Assembly: GCF_002093975.1 (NCBI RefSeq)
Contig: NZ_MSZZ01000055.1
Span: 1 to 64,000, forward strand
DNA: 64,000 bases
Origin: Thermoactinospora rubra
Lineage (GTDB): Bacteria; Actinomycetota; Actinomycetes; Streptosporangiales; Streptosporangiaceae
Direction: 5' to 3'
Of the stretch, positions 42,559-50,653 are shown piece by piece. The notes beneath the pieces were generated by a model. The model saw nothing but the letters and a program-made list of their open reading frames with translations. It had not been told where the DNA came from and did not search any database. Numbering within the stretch: position 1 is the first letter of the stretch; each line of letters opens with the position of its first letter. Made by a program: the position numbers and the translations under genes.

Positions 42559-43911
42559 ATGGCAGAGAAGATAGGCCGCTACTTCGTCATCAGCGACAAC
42601 ATCTATACGGATGGCGAAGGGGTTCGGGTCCAACTGGTCTACGCGACGCGAACGGCCACGCTGATGTACGTCATACCGGAGGTCGCGGACGCCCTCCGCA
42701 CGGGCCGGCTCGATGCCATCTCCCCCGGCACGCGCGCCGCCTTGAGAGATTCTGAGGTTGTGGTGCCCGACGATCAGGACGAGTTAGCGGATGTGCTGGA
42801 CCGCAGCAGATCGGCCGCGCTGGACAGATCGCTGGTCAACTTCATTCTGCTCCCCACTTCGTATTGCAACATGGGCTGCACTTATTGCGGGCAGGAACAC
42901 GTGCGCGGCGGGCTGTCCGCGGATCACCGTGATCGTGTCCGGGCGCGGGTCCTGCGTGCGGTGCGGTTGCCGACGACGCGGCAAGCGCGCATCGACTGGT
43001 TCGGCTCCGAGCCGATGATGGGGTACGCCGTCATCCGAGACCTCGCCAAGGACTTCGTGCGGGTCGCCGACGAGGAGGGCGTGGAATACATCTCCGAGAT
43101 GACGACCAACGGGTCCTTGCTGAATCAGCGGAATCTGGAGGTGCTCATCAAGGAGTGCAGGGTCCGGAAGTTTCATATAACCCTGGACGGCCCCCCAGAC
43201 GTCCATGACGAGCACCGGCCGCTGAAGAGCGGTGGCCGGTCCTTCTGGAAGATCGTCCGCACGGTCAGGGAAGCACTCGACAACCCCGACTACCGGCATG
43301 CGACGTTCGTCTTCAGGACCAACGTCGACGTGCGCAACCAGGAAAGCATTCCCCGCTATATCGAACTGATGGCACACCTCGGCTTCAATCAGCCGAATGT
43401 CCAGTTCCTGCTGGCCCCCGTGCACCCGTGGGGGAACGATGTCTCGGCGATCGAGCTGGAGGGCAAGGACTACGCCGAGCGGGAACTCGGCTGGCTGAGG
43501 CTGATGCACGAGCACGGGCTCCCGTTCATGCGGATGCCCACGGTGCCGCAACGGGTGACGTGCTCGGCGGTCAAGGCCACCGCCGAGCTGATCAGCGGCA
43601 CCGGGAACATCTTCTCGTGCACCGACCATCCGCTCGTGCCCGAGGCCGAGCAGACGTCGGCACTCGGGCACATCGGCCAGGACGACCTTCCGGTCTTCCG
43701 GCCGGCCGGAGAGTTCGATGGCTGGTACGACGAGGTGGAGCAGGGCAAGTCCTGGTGCAAGGGCTGCGTCTTCCTGCCCACGTGCGGAGGCTCGTGCCCC
43801 AAGGCCTGGCACGAAGGCCGCCTTCCGTGCCCAAGCTACAAGCACAATGCCCAAGGCCGCATGGACCTGGCCGCCGCACGTCTCGGGCTGCGACCGGTCG
43901 GGGCGCCGTGA
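42559..43911 (+). CDS. Radical SAM/SPASM peptide maturase
   Basis: A 450-residue enzyme. The N-terminal 90 residues could be a peptide-recognition segment. The radical SAM core has Cys103-Asn-Met-Gly-Cys107-Thr-Tyr-Cys110 (CX3CX2C) and Phe-Gly-Ser-Glu-Pro (SAM-binding region, about 151-155). The C-terminal SPASM-type region holds many Cys residues (Val-Thr-Cys-Ser, Phe-Ser-Cys-Thr, Trp-Cys-Lys-Gly-Cys, Thr-Cys-Gly-Gly-Ser-Cys-Pro, Leu-Pro-Cys-Pro) for auxiliary Fe-S clusters. Such enzymes make thioether or C-C cross-links in peptides. The start at 42559 follows GAGGAGG. Codon 76 is TTA (42784-42786), rare in this DNA and a mark of bldA-type control. Its stop overlaps the next gene. Confidence 0.85.
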   Translation: MAEKIGRYFVISDNIYTDGEGVRVQLVYATRTATLMYVIPEVADALRTGRLDAISPGTRAALRDSEVVVPDDQDELADVLDRSRSAALDRSLVNFILLPTSYCNMGCTYCGQEHVRGGLSADHRDRVRARVLRAVRLPTTRQARIDWFGSEPMMGYAVIRDLAKDFVRVADEEGVEYISEMTTNGSLLNQRNLEVLIKECRVRKFHITLDGPPDVHDEHRPLKSGGRSFWKIVRTVREALDNPDYRHATFVFRTNVDVRNQESIPRYIELMAHLGFNQPNVQFLLAPVHPWGNDVSAIELEGKDYAERELGWLRLMHEHGLPFMRMPTVPQRVTCSAVKATAELISGTGNIFSCTDHPLVPEAEQTSALGHIGQDDLPVFRPAGEFDGWYDEVEQGKSWCKGCVFLPTCGGSCPKAWHEGRLPCPSYKHNAQGRMDLAAARLGLRPVGAP

Positions 43912-44513
43912 GCGCGACGGGTCCGGATCCGGCGGCGGCCGACCCGGCGACCGCGACGCACAAGCTGCTCATCGGCGCGTGCGGCGCGGCGGACGTGATG
44001 AGCCTTCCGAACTATCTTCTCGCCTTGCGCACACGAATGCCCGCGCTCCGTGTCCGCGTCATCATGACGGCGACCGCGGTGAAGTTCCTGCCGGCGCGGA
44101 CAGTGCGGTTGATCGGCGAGGCCGTCTTCTGCGAAGGCGAGGACAACTTCGACCCGGGCCACGCGAAGCTGGCCCAGTGGGCCGATCACTTCATCGTGCT
44201 GCCGGCGACCGCGAACGTGCTCGCGCAGGCCGCACAGGGGTTCTCGGGAAGCCTGCTGACGGCGGCACTGCTCGCATACCCGGGACGGGCGATCTTCTTT
44301 CCCTGCATGAACGCGGAGATGTGGCACAAACCTGCCGTCCAGCGCAACGTCGCCCAGCTGACGGCGGACGGGCACCACATCGCCGGGCCCGTCATGGCGC
44401 AGTGCTGGGAGATATCCACGGCCGAGTACAAGACAGGGCCGTGTCTCCCGTCGCCGTCTCAGGTCGCCGGGATCGTCGAGGACGTCGTCCGCCACCGCGG
44501 AACCCGCTCATGA
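43908..44513 (+). CDS. HFCD-family flavoprotein, probable peptidyl-Cys decarboxylase
   Basis: A 201-residue flavoprotein of the homo-oligomeric flavin-containing Cys decarboxylase family (EpiD, MrsD, TvaF, Dfp/CoaC). It has Gly-Ala-Cys-Gly-Ala-Ala-Asp (FMN phosphate loop, about 23-29), and His85 in His-Ala-Lys-Leu-Ala-Gln-Trp-Ala-Asp as the catalytic His. Pro-Ala-Thr-Ala-Asn (99-103) is the PASANT motif, and Pro-Cys-Met-Asn-Ala-Glu-Met-Trp (132-139) the PXMNXXMW motif. Family members in RiPP clusters oxidatively decarboxylate a C-terminal Cys to an aminoenethiol. The co-encoded peptide at 42304 ends in Cys, which fits. GTG start with a 4-bp overlap with the SPASM gene. It is not the CoaBC enzyme, since the synthetase half is absent. 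Confidence 0.85.
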   Translation: MSATGPDPAAADPATATHKLLIGACGAADVMSLPNYLLALRTRMPALRVRVIMTATAVKFLPARTVRLIGEAVFCEGEDNFDPGHAKLAQWADHFIVLPATANVLAQAAQGFSGSLLTAALLAYPGRAIFFPCMNAEMWHKPAVQRNVAQLTADGHHIAGPVMAQCWEISTAEYKTGPCLPSPSQVAGIVEDVVRHRGTRS

Positions 44514-44530
44514 AGGGAGAAACCGGACCG

Positions 44531-45829
44531 ATGAGCCGGACAGCCTTCGCAAAGGTCAAGGCCCTGGCCGTATCGGGACCGATGACCGTTCGAGGGTTCT
44601 GGCGGCTGCTCATCGGTCAGCTCGCCTCGAGTGTCGGCGACCTCTGCTACGCGGTCGCCCTGCCGTGGCTGGTCCTGTCCTCCGGAGGCGGTCCCGGCCT
44701 GCTCGGTGTGGTGCTGGCCTGCTTCGGAGTGAGCCGGGCGCTGGCGATCCCGGCCGGCGGGATCCTCGCGGACCGCTTCGGCCCCCGCACGGTCATGCTG
44801 GTGACCGACGCCGTCAGGTTCGGCCTCATCATGGTGCTCGGAACCCTGGCCTCCAGCATGCCGCCCACGTTCGCCGTGCTCGCGCCCATCTCGGCCGCGC
44901 TGGGGATCTGCGGCGGGGTCTTCGTCCCCGCGTCGTTCGCCCTCCTCCCCACCGTCCTGCCCGAGAAGGACCTGGCCGCGGGCAACTCGATGTCCTCCGT
45001 CGCGACCCAGCTCGGCACCCTTCTCGGGCCGGCGCTGGGCGGGATCCTGATCGCCGGCCTCGGCCAGGTTCCGGCCTTGTTCGCAGTCGCGAGCGCCTAT
45101 CTCGTCTCGGCCGCCGCCCTGCTGGCTTTCCGCCCGCCGAACGCCGATCCGGCGGGGGAGGCAGCCGTGGCGAGCGGCGCCGTGACGTTCCGTGCCGTAC
45201 TGCTTCGCGGGCGTTTCCTCCAGGTCGTCCTGGTCGCGGCTCTGATCGGCAATGCCGTCTACGCGGGTGCGGTGGAAGTGGCTCTGCCCACGCTGGCCCA
45301 TCGCGACTTCGGAGCAGCCGGATACGGCATCCTCCTCACCGGGCTCGGTGCCGGCATGATCATCGGTGCTCTGCTGGCCCGCTGGACGGTGCCGCGACTG
45401 CGGGTCGGGTATGTGGTCATGCTCCTCGGTCTCACCATGGGCGCCTCGGTCGCCGCCGTGCCCTTCGCCGGCGGCCTGGCCGGCGCGCTCGTGTGCATCA
45501 TCGTGTTCGCCGTCGCCAACGGCTGGTCAGGGATCGTCGTCATGACGATGGTGCAGTTGTGGGCTCCGCGTCACCTGCTGGCCCGCGTGATGAGCGTCAT
45601 GCTGCTGGCGATGTCGGGCACCTTCCCGCTGTCCGTCGCGGTGGCCGGCTGGGGCGTGGAGCGCTTCGGCGTGGCCACGTTCTTCCTGCTGGCCGGTTGC
45701 TCAATGGCGGCCGGCATCCTGTGGGCGATCACCCAGCCCGCCTTCAGAAACTTCCGTCCCGGCGACCAGTTCGCCGGGAGCGCCGGCGCGGTCGCCGGCG
45801 GCACAAGGCTCGATGAGGAAAGAAGGTGA
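44531..45829 (+). CDS. MFS exporter of the peptide cluster
   Basis: A 432-residue membrane protein with twelve predicted helices. It carries the loop 2-3 motif Gly-Gly-Ile-Leu-Ala-Asp-Arg-Phe-Gly-Pro-Arg, and Gln-Leu-Gly-Thr-Leu-Leu-Gly-Pro-Ala-Leu-Gly-Gly in helix 5, typical of drug/H+ antiporters. An in-frame ATG at 44510, overlapping the flavoprotein stop, is an alternative start; the ATG at 44531 has an AAGGGAG site. Placed inside the operon, it probably exports the modified peptide and gives self-resistance. Confidence 0.85.
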   Translation: MSRTAFAKVKALAVSGPMTVRGFWRLLIGQLASSVGDLCYAVALPWLVLSSGGGPGLLGVVLACFGVSRALAIPAGGILADRFGPRTVMLVTDAVRFGLIMVLGTLASSMPPTFAVLAPISAALGICGGVFVPASFALLPTVLPEKDLAAGNSMSSVATQLGTLLGPALGGILIAGLGQVPALFAVASAYLVSAAALLAFRPPNADPAGEAAVASGAVTFRAVLLRGRFLQVVLVAALIGNAVYAGAVEVALPTLAHRDFGAAGYGILLTGLGAGMIIGALLARWTVPRLRVGYVVMLLGLTMGASVAAVPFAGGLAGALVCIIVFAVANGWSGIVVMTMVQLWAPRHLLARVMSVMLLAMSGTFPLSVAVAGWGVERFGVATFFLLAGCSMAAGILWAITQPAFRNFRPGDQFAGSAGAVAGGTRLDEERR

Positions 45830-45837
45830 AGCCAGCC

Positions 45838-46023
45838 ATGGGATTCGATGCTCTGTCGGCACTCCGGGCCAGCGGTCAGTGGGTGGACCTGCTGAGCACG
45901 CGGCAGCGGGACGTCCTCGGACGGTTGACCGAGGAAGAGGTGGAGATCCTCGTACGGGTCAAGCGCATGCTGGATGAGGTGGCGCCGGACGTACAGGGAC
46001 ACCACGAATTCAAGGTGCTGTGA
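45838..46023 (+). CDS. Second small cluster protein, Cys-free paralogue of the precursor peptide
   Basis: A 61-residue protein that aligns end to end with the peptide at 42304-42489. Ala-Leu-Ser-Ala-Leu-Arg-Ala-Ser-Gly, Arg-Leu-Thr-Glu-Glu-Glu-Val-Glu-Ile-Leu, Arg-Met-Leu-Asp-Glu-Val and Ala-Pro-Asp-Val-Gln-Gly all correspond. It lacks any Cys and ends His-His-Glu-Phe-Lys-Val-Leu. It is either a second precursor, a free-standing leader-like scaffold, or an immunity or regulatory peptide. A GTG at 45826, overlapping the MFS stop, could add four residues; the alignment favours the ATG at 45838. Confidence 0.75.
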   Translation: MGFDALSALRASGQWVDLLSTRQRDVLGRLTEEEVEILVRVKRMLDEVAPDVQGHHEFKVL

Positions 46024-46024
46024 C

Positions 46025-49000
46025 GTGGGCGGGGACGCCGGCGCCGAGCAGTCGGCATGCAGCGCGTGCGGTGCGCGGCTGACAGCCCACGCCCGGTTCT
46101 GCTCCACGTGCGGAGCCGTGGCGCGGGCCGCCGACACCGGTCCGGAATCCCGCAAGAACGTCGCCGTTCTCTTCGTCGACCTGGTGGATTCAACGAAGCT
46201 GGGCGAGCAGCTCGATCCCGAGCTGCTGCGCAACGTGCTCTACCGATATTACGAAGCCTGCAGCGAGCACATCACCGAACACGGCGGGCTGATCGAGAAG
46301 TACATCGGCGACGCCATCATGGCCGTCTTCGGCGTTCCGGTCACGCACGAGGACGACGCGCTGCGGGCGGTACGGGCCGCCTGGTCCGTGGTCGCGGCTG
46401 TCCGGAAGCTGAGCGACGGCATGCTGCCGATGCAGATCAGACTCGACGTTCATTGCGGCGTCAGCTCAGGGGAGGCCGTGGTCATCGCAAGCCCCGGGGC
46501 GCAGTTACGGATCGTCGGTGACACGGTGAACACCGCCGCACGGCTCCAGAGCGCCGCGCAGCCCGGCCAAATCCTGGTGAACGCCGAGGTGGCACAGCTC
46601 GTGCGCGGCCGTGCCGGGCTGGCGGAACTCCCGCCGCTCGTCCTCAAGGGAAAGGCCGAGCCCGAGCGCGTGTGGCGGGTCACGTCCGTGACAGTGGAGT
46701 CCCCGGCCGTCCGGGCTCCCATGATCGGGCGGGCCGAAGAGCTCCGGCGGCTGCTCGCCTCCTATGGCCAGGTGGTGGCCGACGCCAGGGGCCGCTGTCT
46801 TCTCGTGCACGGCGAGCCCGGCGTGGGCAAGACACGGCTGATGCTGGAGTTCGCCGCCCGGCGGGAGGTCGGGCAGGCCCTGGTGCTGACCGGCTCGTGC
46901 CAGCCGTACGGCAGGGACATCACGTTCCATCCTCTGATCTCCATGCTCCACGACTCCGTGCCCGGCGGCTGGGCTCATATCCGGCAGGCGCTCGGCGCGA
47001 GCGAGAGCGGCCGACGGGCATACCGGACCCTGACGGCCGTCTGCGGCGGTGAGTCTCCGAAAGGCGGTCCGCCGGTCGGCGTGGAAGAGATCGGGTGGGC
47101 GGCCACGCACCTGTTCAGGGCACTGGCCGCACGTCATCCCCTGGTTCTGGTCTGGGAGGACCTGCACTGGGCAGAGGGGGTGTTCCTGGGGTTGATCAAG
47201 ATTTTGGCGCGGGAGTTGTCGGATTTGCCCGTCCTCATCGTCTGGGTCGCCAGGGACGAGTTGCTCGAGAACCATCCGCACCTGGGCATCGATCAAGCTT
47301 CCCGGGTCCGGGTCGCACCGCTCAGCCCGGCCGAAACGGTGCAGCTCATAGACACCCTGGCGGTGGGGGAAGCCGAGGTGGCAGGCCATGCACGGAGCTC
47401 GGCGACGGCAGAGATCGTCGAACTCAGCGCGGGCAACCCGTTGTTCGTCGCGGCGATGATCGACGCGCTGGCTGACCAGGGGTCGGCCACGTCGACGCCT
47501 CCGCCGACGATCTCCGCCCTGCTGCGCGCCCGGATCGACGCCCTTCCCGCGCCGGAGCTGCGCACCCTGCAATGGGCCGCCGTGTGCGGCCAGGAGTTCG
47601 ACGTCGACCGGCTCTTGATCCTCGCCGCGCGGGACGGCCTGGACCGGGAGGAAGTGATCGGCGCGCTCGAGCGCTTGGTGCGGCGAGACTTCGTCCAGCC
47701 CCTCGGGGCAGGGCGCCTGCGCGCGCAAACCCTGATCCGCGACACCTGCTATGCGATGACTGCCAAGGCGTTGCGGGCGGAGGCGCATGCGCTGCTGGCG
47801 GACAGGACGCCACCGACGGAGACGATGTACCACGCGGAACGGGCCAGCCTGTTGTTCGGCGAGGTCGCCCCCGGCGATCCGCGCCTGCCTGCCTTGTCGG
47901 CGAAGGCGGTGAAGCTCCTCGTCCAGGAAGGGACGACGGCGTTGCATCGCCGTGACGCGAAGGCCGCGGGATCGCTGTTCGGGCGGGCACTCACCCTGCA
48001 CACCGGGCGTGGCCGCCGGTTCGCCGACATCACCGTACGGCTGAGCGAGGCTCTCCTGGCACAGGGTGAGGGTGATCGGGCGTTGCGGGTGCTCGAGGAG
48101 GGCTTGCGGGAAACAGACACGGCCGGTCGCATGCCCCTGACGTTGCAGCGCGACATCATCCGCTTCCGCCTGGGGCATCTCAGCCTGGAAACGGCGCCGG
48201 CGAATCTGGCACGCCATGAGTCCGACCTCCGCCAAGCCGCAGACGATGACATGAACTGGTGCCTGCTCCACCAGTTCGCGGCTTTCGTGGAGTTCAGCGC
48301 CGACCAGGTGGGCAGGGCCGAATCGGAATTCAGGAAGGCGCTGGCCCGCGCACGGCTGCTCGACGAGCACTGGATCGAGAACCGGCTCTCCAGCGCCCTT
48401 TGCGAACTCGTCCAATGGTCCCCCACGACCGTCGCCGACGGGTTGGAGCTGTGCGACGAGCTGCTGCGGCGGTTCGAAGCCGATCGGCTGCTCCTGATCC
48501 CTGTCCTGGCCACCCAGGCGCGCCTCCTCGCCCTTGCCGGAAAGGTGAACGAGGCCCGTGCCGCGTTGTCCGCCGCGCGGGAAACCGCCTCGGCCTTGCA
48601 CGCGGCCTTCCCGGAGATCGCGATCAGCCAGTCGGAGGCGATCCTGCTCTCGCTGACCGGTGACAACGTCCTCGCGAGCAGGCGGTTCGCCGAGGCGGCG
48701 GCGATGCTGCGAAACCTGGGCCACATTCAGCCCGCTCTGACCCTCGAGATCTACGCGGTGCGCGAGATTCTCCGCGCGGGACACCATGAGACAGCCCGCG
48801 CGGCGTTCGCGAACCTGAGCGCGGCAGAGGGCGACGCCGGCCTCGTCGCCCGTGCCCGCACCTGGCTGCACCTGCTCCAGGCCCATTTCGCCTGCCTGGA
48901 CGGACATCCGGACGAGGGCCACGCCCTGGCCCGGCGCGCGCTCGACGCGATGGCCGGCGACGATCCCTGCCTGCTTGGTGACGCCTGGCATGAGTTCGCG

Positions 49001-49144
49001 GTCATCGCGCGGACGACCGGGCGAACCTCCGAGGCCGCGCTCGCCGCGGCCCGGGCCGAAGCCTACTACCTGGCCAAAGGCGCCAGCCTGCCGGCGAGAG
49101 CCGTACGCCGCTGGGCCGCGACCGACGACGGAGACGAAAAGTGA
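46025..49144 (+). CDS. Zinc-ribbon/class III cyclase/AAA ATPase/TPR regulator
   Basis: A 1039-residue protein. Residues 10-30 form a double CxxC zinc ribbon (Cys12, 15, 26, 29). Residues 45-210 are a class III nucleotidyl cyclase domain with both metal Asp residues (Leu-Phe-Val-Asp-Leu-Val-Asp-Ser and Ile-Gly-Asp-Ala-Ile-Met-Ala-Val-Phe). Residues about 235-600 are an AAA/NTPase with Walker A Gly-Glu-Pro-Gly-Val-Gly-Lys-Thr. The rest is TPR-like helices. Other such cyclase-ATPase fusions are signalling proteins. Inside this operon it may couple peptide production to a nucleotide signal. GTG start one base after the preceding stop region. It contains a TTA codon at 46505-46507. It ends in a GTGA overlap with the protease gene. 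Confidence 0.8.
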   Translation: MGGDAGAEQSACSACGARLTAHARFCSTCGAVARAADTGPESRKNVAVLFVDLVDSTKLGEQLDPELLRNVLYRYYEACSEHITEHGGLIEKYIGDAIMAVFGVPVTHEDDALRAVRAAWSVVAAVRKLSDGMLPMQIRLDVHCGVSSGEAVVIASPGAQLRIVGDTVNTAARLQSAAQPGQILVNAEVAQLVRGRAGLAELPPLVLKGKAEPERVWRVTSVTVESPAVRAPMIGRAEELRRLLASYGQVVADARGRCLLVHGEPGVGKTRLMLEFAARREVGQALVLTGSCQPYGRDITFHPLISMLHDSVPGGWAHIRQALGASESGRRAYRTLTAVCGGESPKGGPPVGVEEIGWAATHLFRALAARHPLVLVWEDLHWAEGVFLGLIKILARELSDLPVLIVWVARDELLENHPHLGIDQASRVRVAPLSPAETVQLIDTLAVGEAEVAGHARSSATAEIVELSAGNPLFVAAMIDALADQGSATSTPPPTISALLRARIDALPAPELRTLQWAAVCGQEFDVDRLLILAARDGLDREEVIGALERLVRRDFVQPLGAGRLRAQTLIRDTCYAMTAKALRAEAHALLADRTPPTETMYHAERASLLFGEVAPGDPRLPALSAKAVKLLVQEGTTALHRRDAKAAGSLFGRALTLHTGRGRRFADITVRLSEALLAQGEGDRALRVLEEGLRETDTAGRMPLTLQRDIIRFRLGHLSLETAPANLARHESDLRQAADDDMNWCLLHQFAAFVEFSADQVGRAESEFRKALARARLLDEHWIENRLSSALCELVQWSPTTVADGLELCDELLRRFEADRLLLIPVLATQARLLALAGKVNEARAALSAARETASALHAAFPEIAISQSEAILLSLTGDNVLASRRFAEAAAMLRNLGHIQPALTLEIYAVREILRAGHHETARAAFANLSAAEGDAGLVARARTWLHLLQAHFACLDGHPDEGHALARRALDAMAGDDPCLLGDAWHEFAVIARTTGRTSEAALAAARAEAYYLAKGASLPARAVRRWAATDDGDEK

Positions 49145-50058
49145 CCCTGCCCTGGCGTGGCTCGGTGTCGGAGCACTTCCCCGGCGTACCCGCCTGGGGC
49201 GCGCCCACCTCGCGACGGCCGCTCCCCGACTTCCCCGCGACTCACCTGGCGGGGATCACACCGGAATGGGCGTGGGGCGGAGCCGACGGGAGCGGAATCC
49301 GGGTCTGTATCGTCGACAGCGGAGTCGACGGCACTCATCCGCTCGTCGCCCCCGTCGACCAGGCGATGACCGTCGCCTGGGAGAGATCGGACGAGCCGGC
49401 CGTCGTGCCGGCCGAGGCGATCGACACGGCCGGGCACGGCACCGCCTGTGCCGGCATCATCCGGTCGATGGCCCCCAACGCCTCGCTGTCGTCGATGCGG
49501 GTGTTGACCGACTCCATCACCGGAAGCGGCCAGGCCCTGCTGGCGGGTCTCAGCTGGGCGATCGACTCGGGATTCGACCTGATCAACCTGAGCCTGTCGA
49601 CCACGAAGCTCCTGCTCCTGCCCCGGCTCCATGACCTGGCCGATCAGGCCTACTTCCGGCGCTCGGTCCTCGTCGTGTCCGCGCACAACCTGCCGGTGCA
49701 CAGCTTCCCGTGGCCCTTCGCGTCGGTGATCTCAGTCGCCAGCCACGACCAGCCCGACCCCTTCCTCCACTACTACAACCCCGGCCCACCGGTGGATTTC
49801 CTTGCCAGAGGTCTGGCGGTCCCCGTCGCCTCGCCCGGAGGAGGGCGGACCCGCAATACCGGCAACAGCTTCGCCACGCCCCACATCACGGGTCTGTGTG
49901 CCTTGATCTTGAGCAAGCACCGCTGGCTCACGCCGTTCCAACTCAAGTCCGTGCTGTACCAAACCGCGCGCAACGTAAGACGCGATGGAGCTCGCCATGC
50001 CCCTGCAGAACTACTCCCTGCCGAATTCCCGTCCGGACCGGCAGGCGCCACTGACTGA
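49141..50058 (+). CDS. Subtilisin-like serine peptidase (S8) without signal peptide
   Basis: A 305-residue subtilase. The triad is complete: Asp59 (Cys-Ile-Val-Asp-Ser-Gly), His99 (Gly-His-Gly-Thr-Ala-Cys-Ala-Gly) and Ser243 (Gly-Asn-Ser-Phe-Ala-Thr-Pro-His). The oxyanion Asn is probably Asn183. No signal peptide or long propeptide is visible, so it should act in the cytosol, which suits removal of a leader from a peptide precursor. It is coupled to the genes on both sides by overlap. Confidence 0.85.
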   Translation: MTLPWRGSVSEHFPGVPAWGAPTSRRPLPDFPATHLAGITPEWAWGGADGSGIRVCIVDSGVDGTHPLVAPVDQAMTVAWERSDEPAVVPAEAIDTAGHGTACAGIIRSMAPNASLSSMRVLTDSITGSGQALLAGLSWAIDSGFDLINLSLSTTKLLLLPRLHDLADQAYFRRSVLVVSAHNLPVHSFPWPFASVISVASHDQPDPFLHYYNPGPPVDFLARGLAVPVASPGGGRTRNTGNSFATPHITGLCALILSKHRWLTPFQLKSVLYQTARNVRRDGARHAPAELLPAEFPSGPAGATD

Positions 50059-50653
50059 ACGGCAGCTGCTGCATTCGATAGTCCAGCTCGCCCGCCACGT
50101 CTTCGGCGCCGCGGCATCGTCGATCTTCCTGATCGACGGCGACACCGGTGACCTGGTTTTCGAAGCGGTCGCCGGCCAGGGCGACGCGCACCTGCCCGGC
50201 ACCCGCTTCCCTGCGGGGACCGGCATCGCCGGTTGGGTCGCGATGAGCGGCCAGGCGGTCTGCATCGACGATCTCTCGGGAAGCACCCACTTCTCCAGGT
50301 CCTCCGCGGAATCAACGGGATACGTGCCGACCAGCCTCATGGCCGCGCCCCTGACCAGGGGTGGCGATTGCGTCGGGGTCCTGGAGATCCTCGATCCTTC
50401 GGTCCCCTCCCGCAGTGAGCTGGCCGACCTCGATGTGCTGGGGCTTCTCGCCGTCCAGGCCGCCATCGGCCTGGAGATCCTGATCCGGGCCCGCCATGGG
50501 GGCACCGGAGCGCCGCTGAGCGAAGAGAACGCGCTGCTGCTCGACCGCATCGGGCATGGCATGAGGACAGCGGACGAACCCGCCATGGCCTTGGCGCTCA
50601 CCCTGCTGACGGCGGCGGAAGAGGTGCTGATCGGCGGACGGAAGGAGCCGTGA
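49997..50653 (+). CDS. GAF-domain protein
   Basis: A 218-residue protein with one GAF domain (about 20-160): Ala-Ala-Ala-Ser-Ser-Ile-Phe-Leu-Ile-Asp, Pro-Ala-Gly-Thr-Gly-Ile-Ala-Gly-Trp-Val-Ala, and Leu-Met-Ala-Ala-Pro-Leu. A C-terminal helical tail follows. GAF domains bind cyclic nucleotides or other small ligands, so this could read the product of the cyclase encoded two genes earlier. It starts inside the protease gene (62-bp overlap); the ATG at 49997 has a GGAG site. Confidence 0.8.
   Translation: MPLQNYSLPNSRPDRQAPLTERQLLHSIVQLARHVFGAAASSIFLIDGDTGDLVFEAVAGQGDAHLPGTRFPAGTGIAGWVAMSGQAVCIDDLSGSTHFSRSSAESTGYVPTSLMAAPLTRGGDCVGVLEILDPSVPSRSELADLDVLGLLAVQAAIGLEILIRARHGGTGAPLSEENALLLDRIGHGMRTADEPAMALALTLLTAAEEVLIGGRKEP

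Noticed and set aside
42304-44513. Lanthipeptide or linaridin cluster on the basis of the decarboxylase
   Set aside because: There is no LanB, LanC, LanM, LanKC or linaridin cyclase gene, and the peptide has no Ser/Thr/Cys-rich core.
43908-44513. Primary-metabolism CoaC/Dfp (phosphopantothenoylcysteine decarboxylase)
   Set aside because: Actinomycetes normally encode a fused CoaBC of about 400 residues. This is a stand-alone 201-residue protein in a peptide operon.
46505-48991. An 828-codon open frame on the - strand opposite the cyclase-ATPase gene
   Set aside because: The composition is that of an antisense frame, and the + strand holds intact cyclase and Walker motifs.
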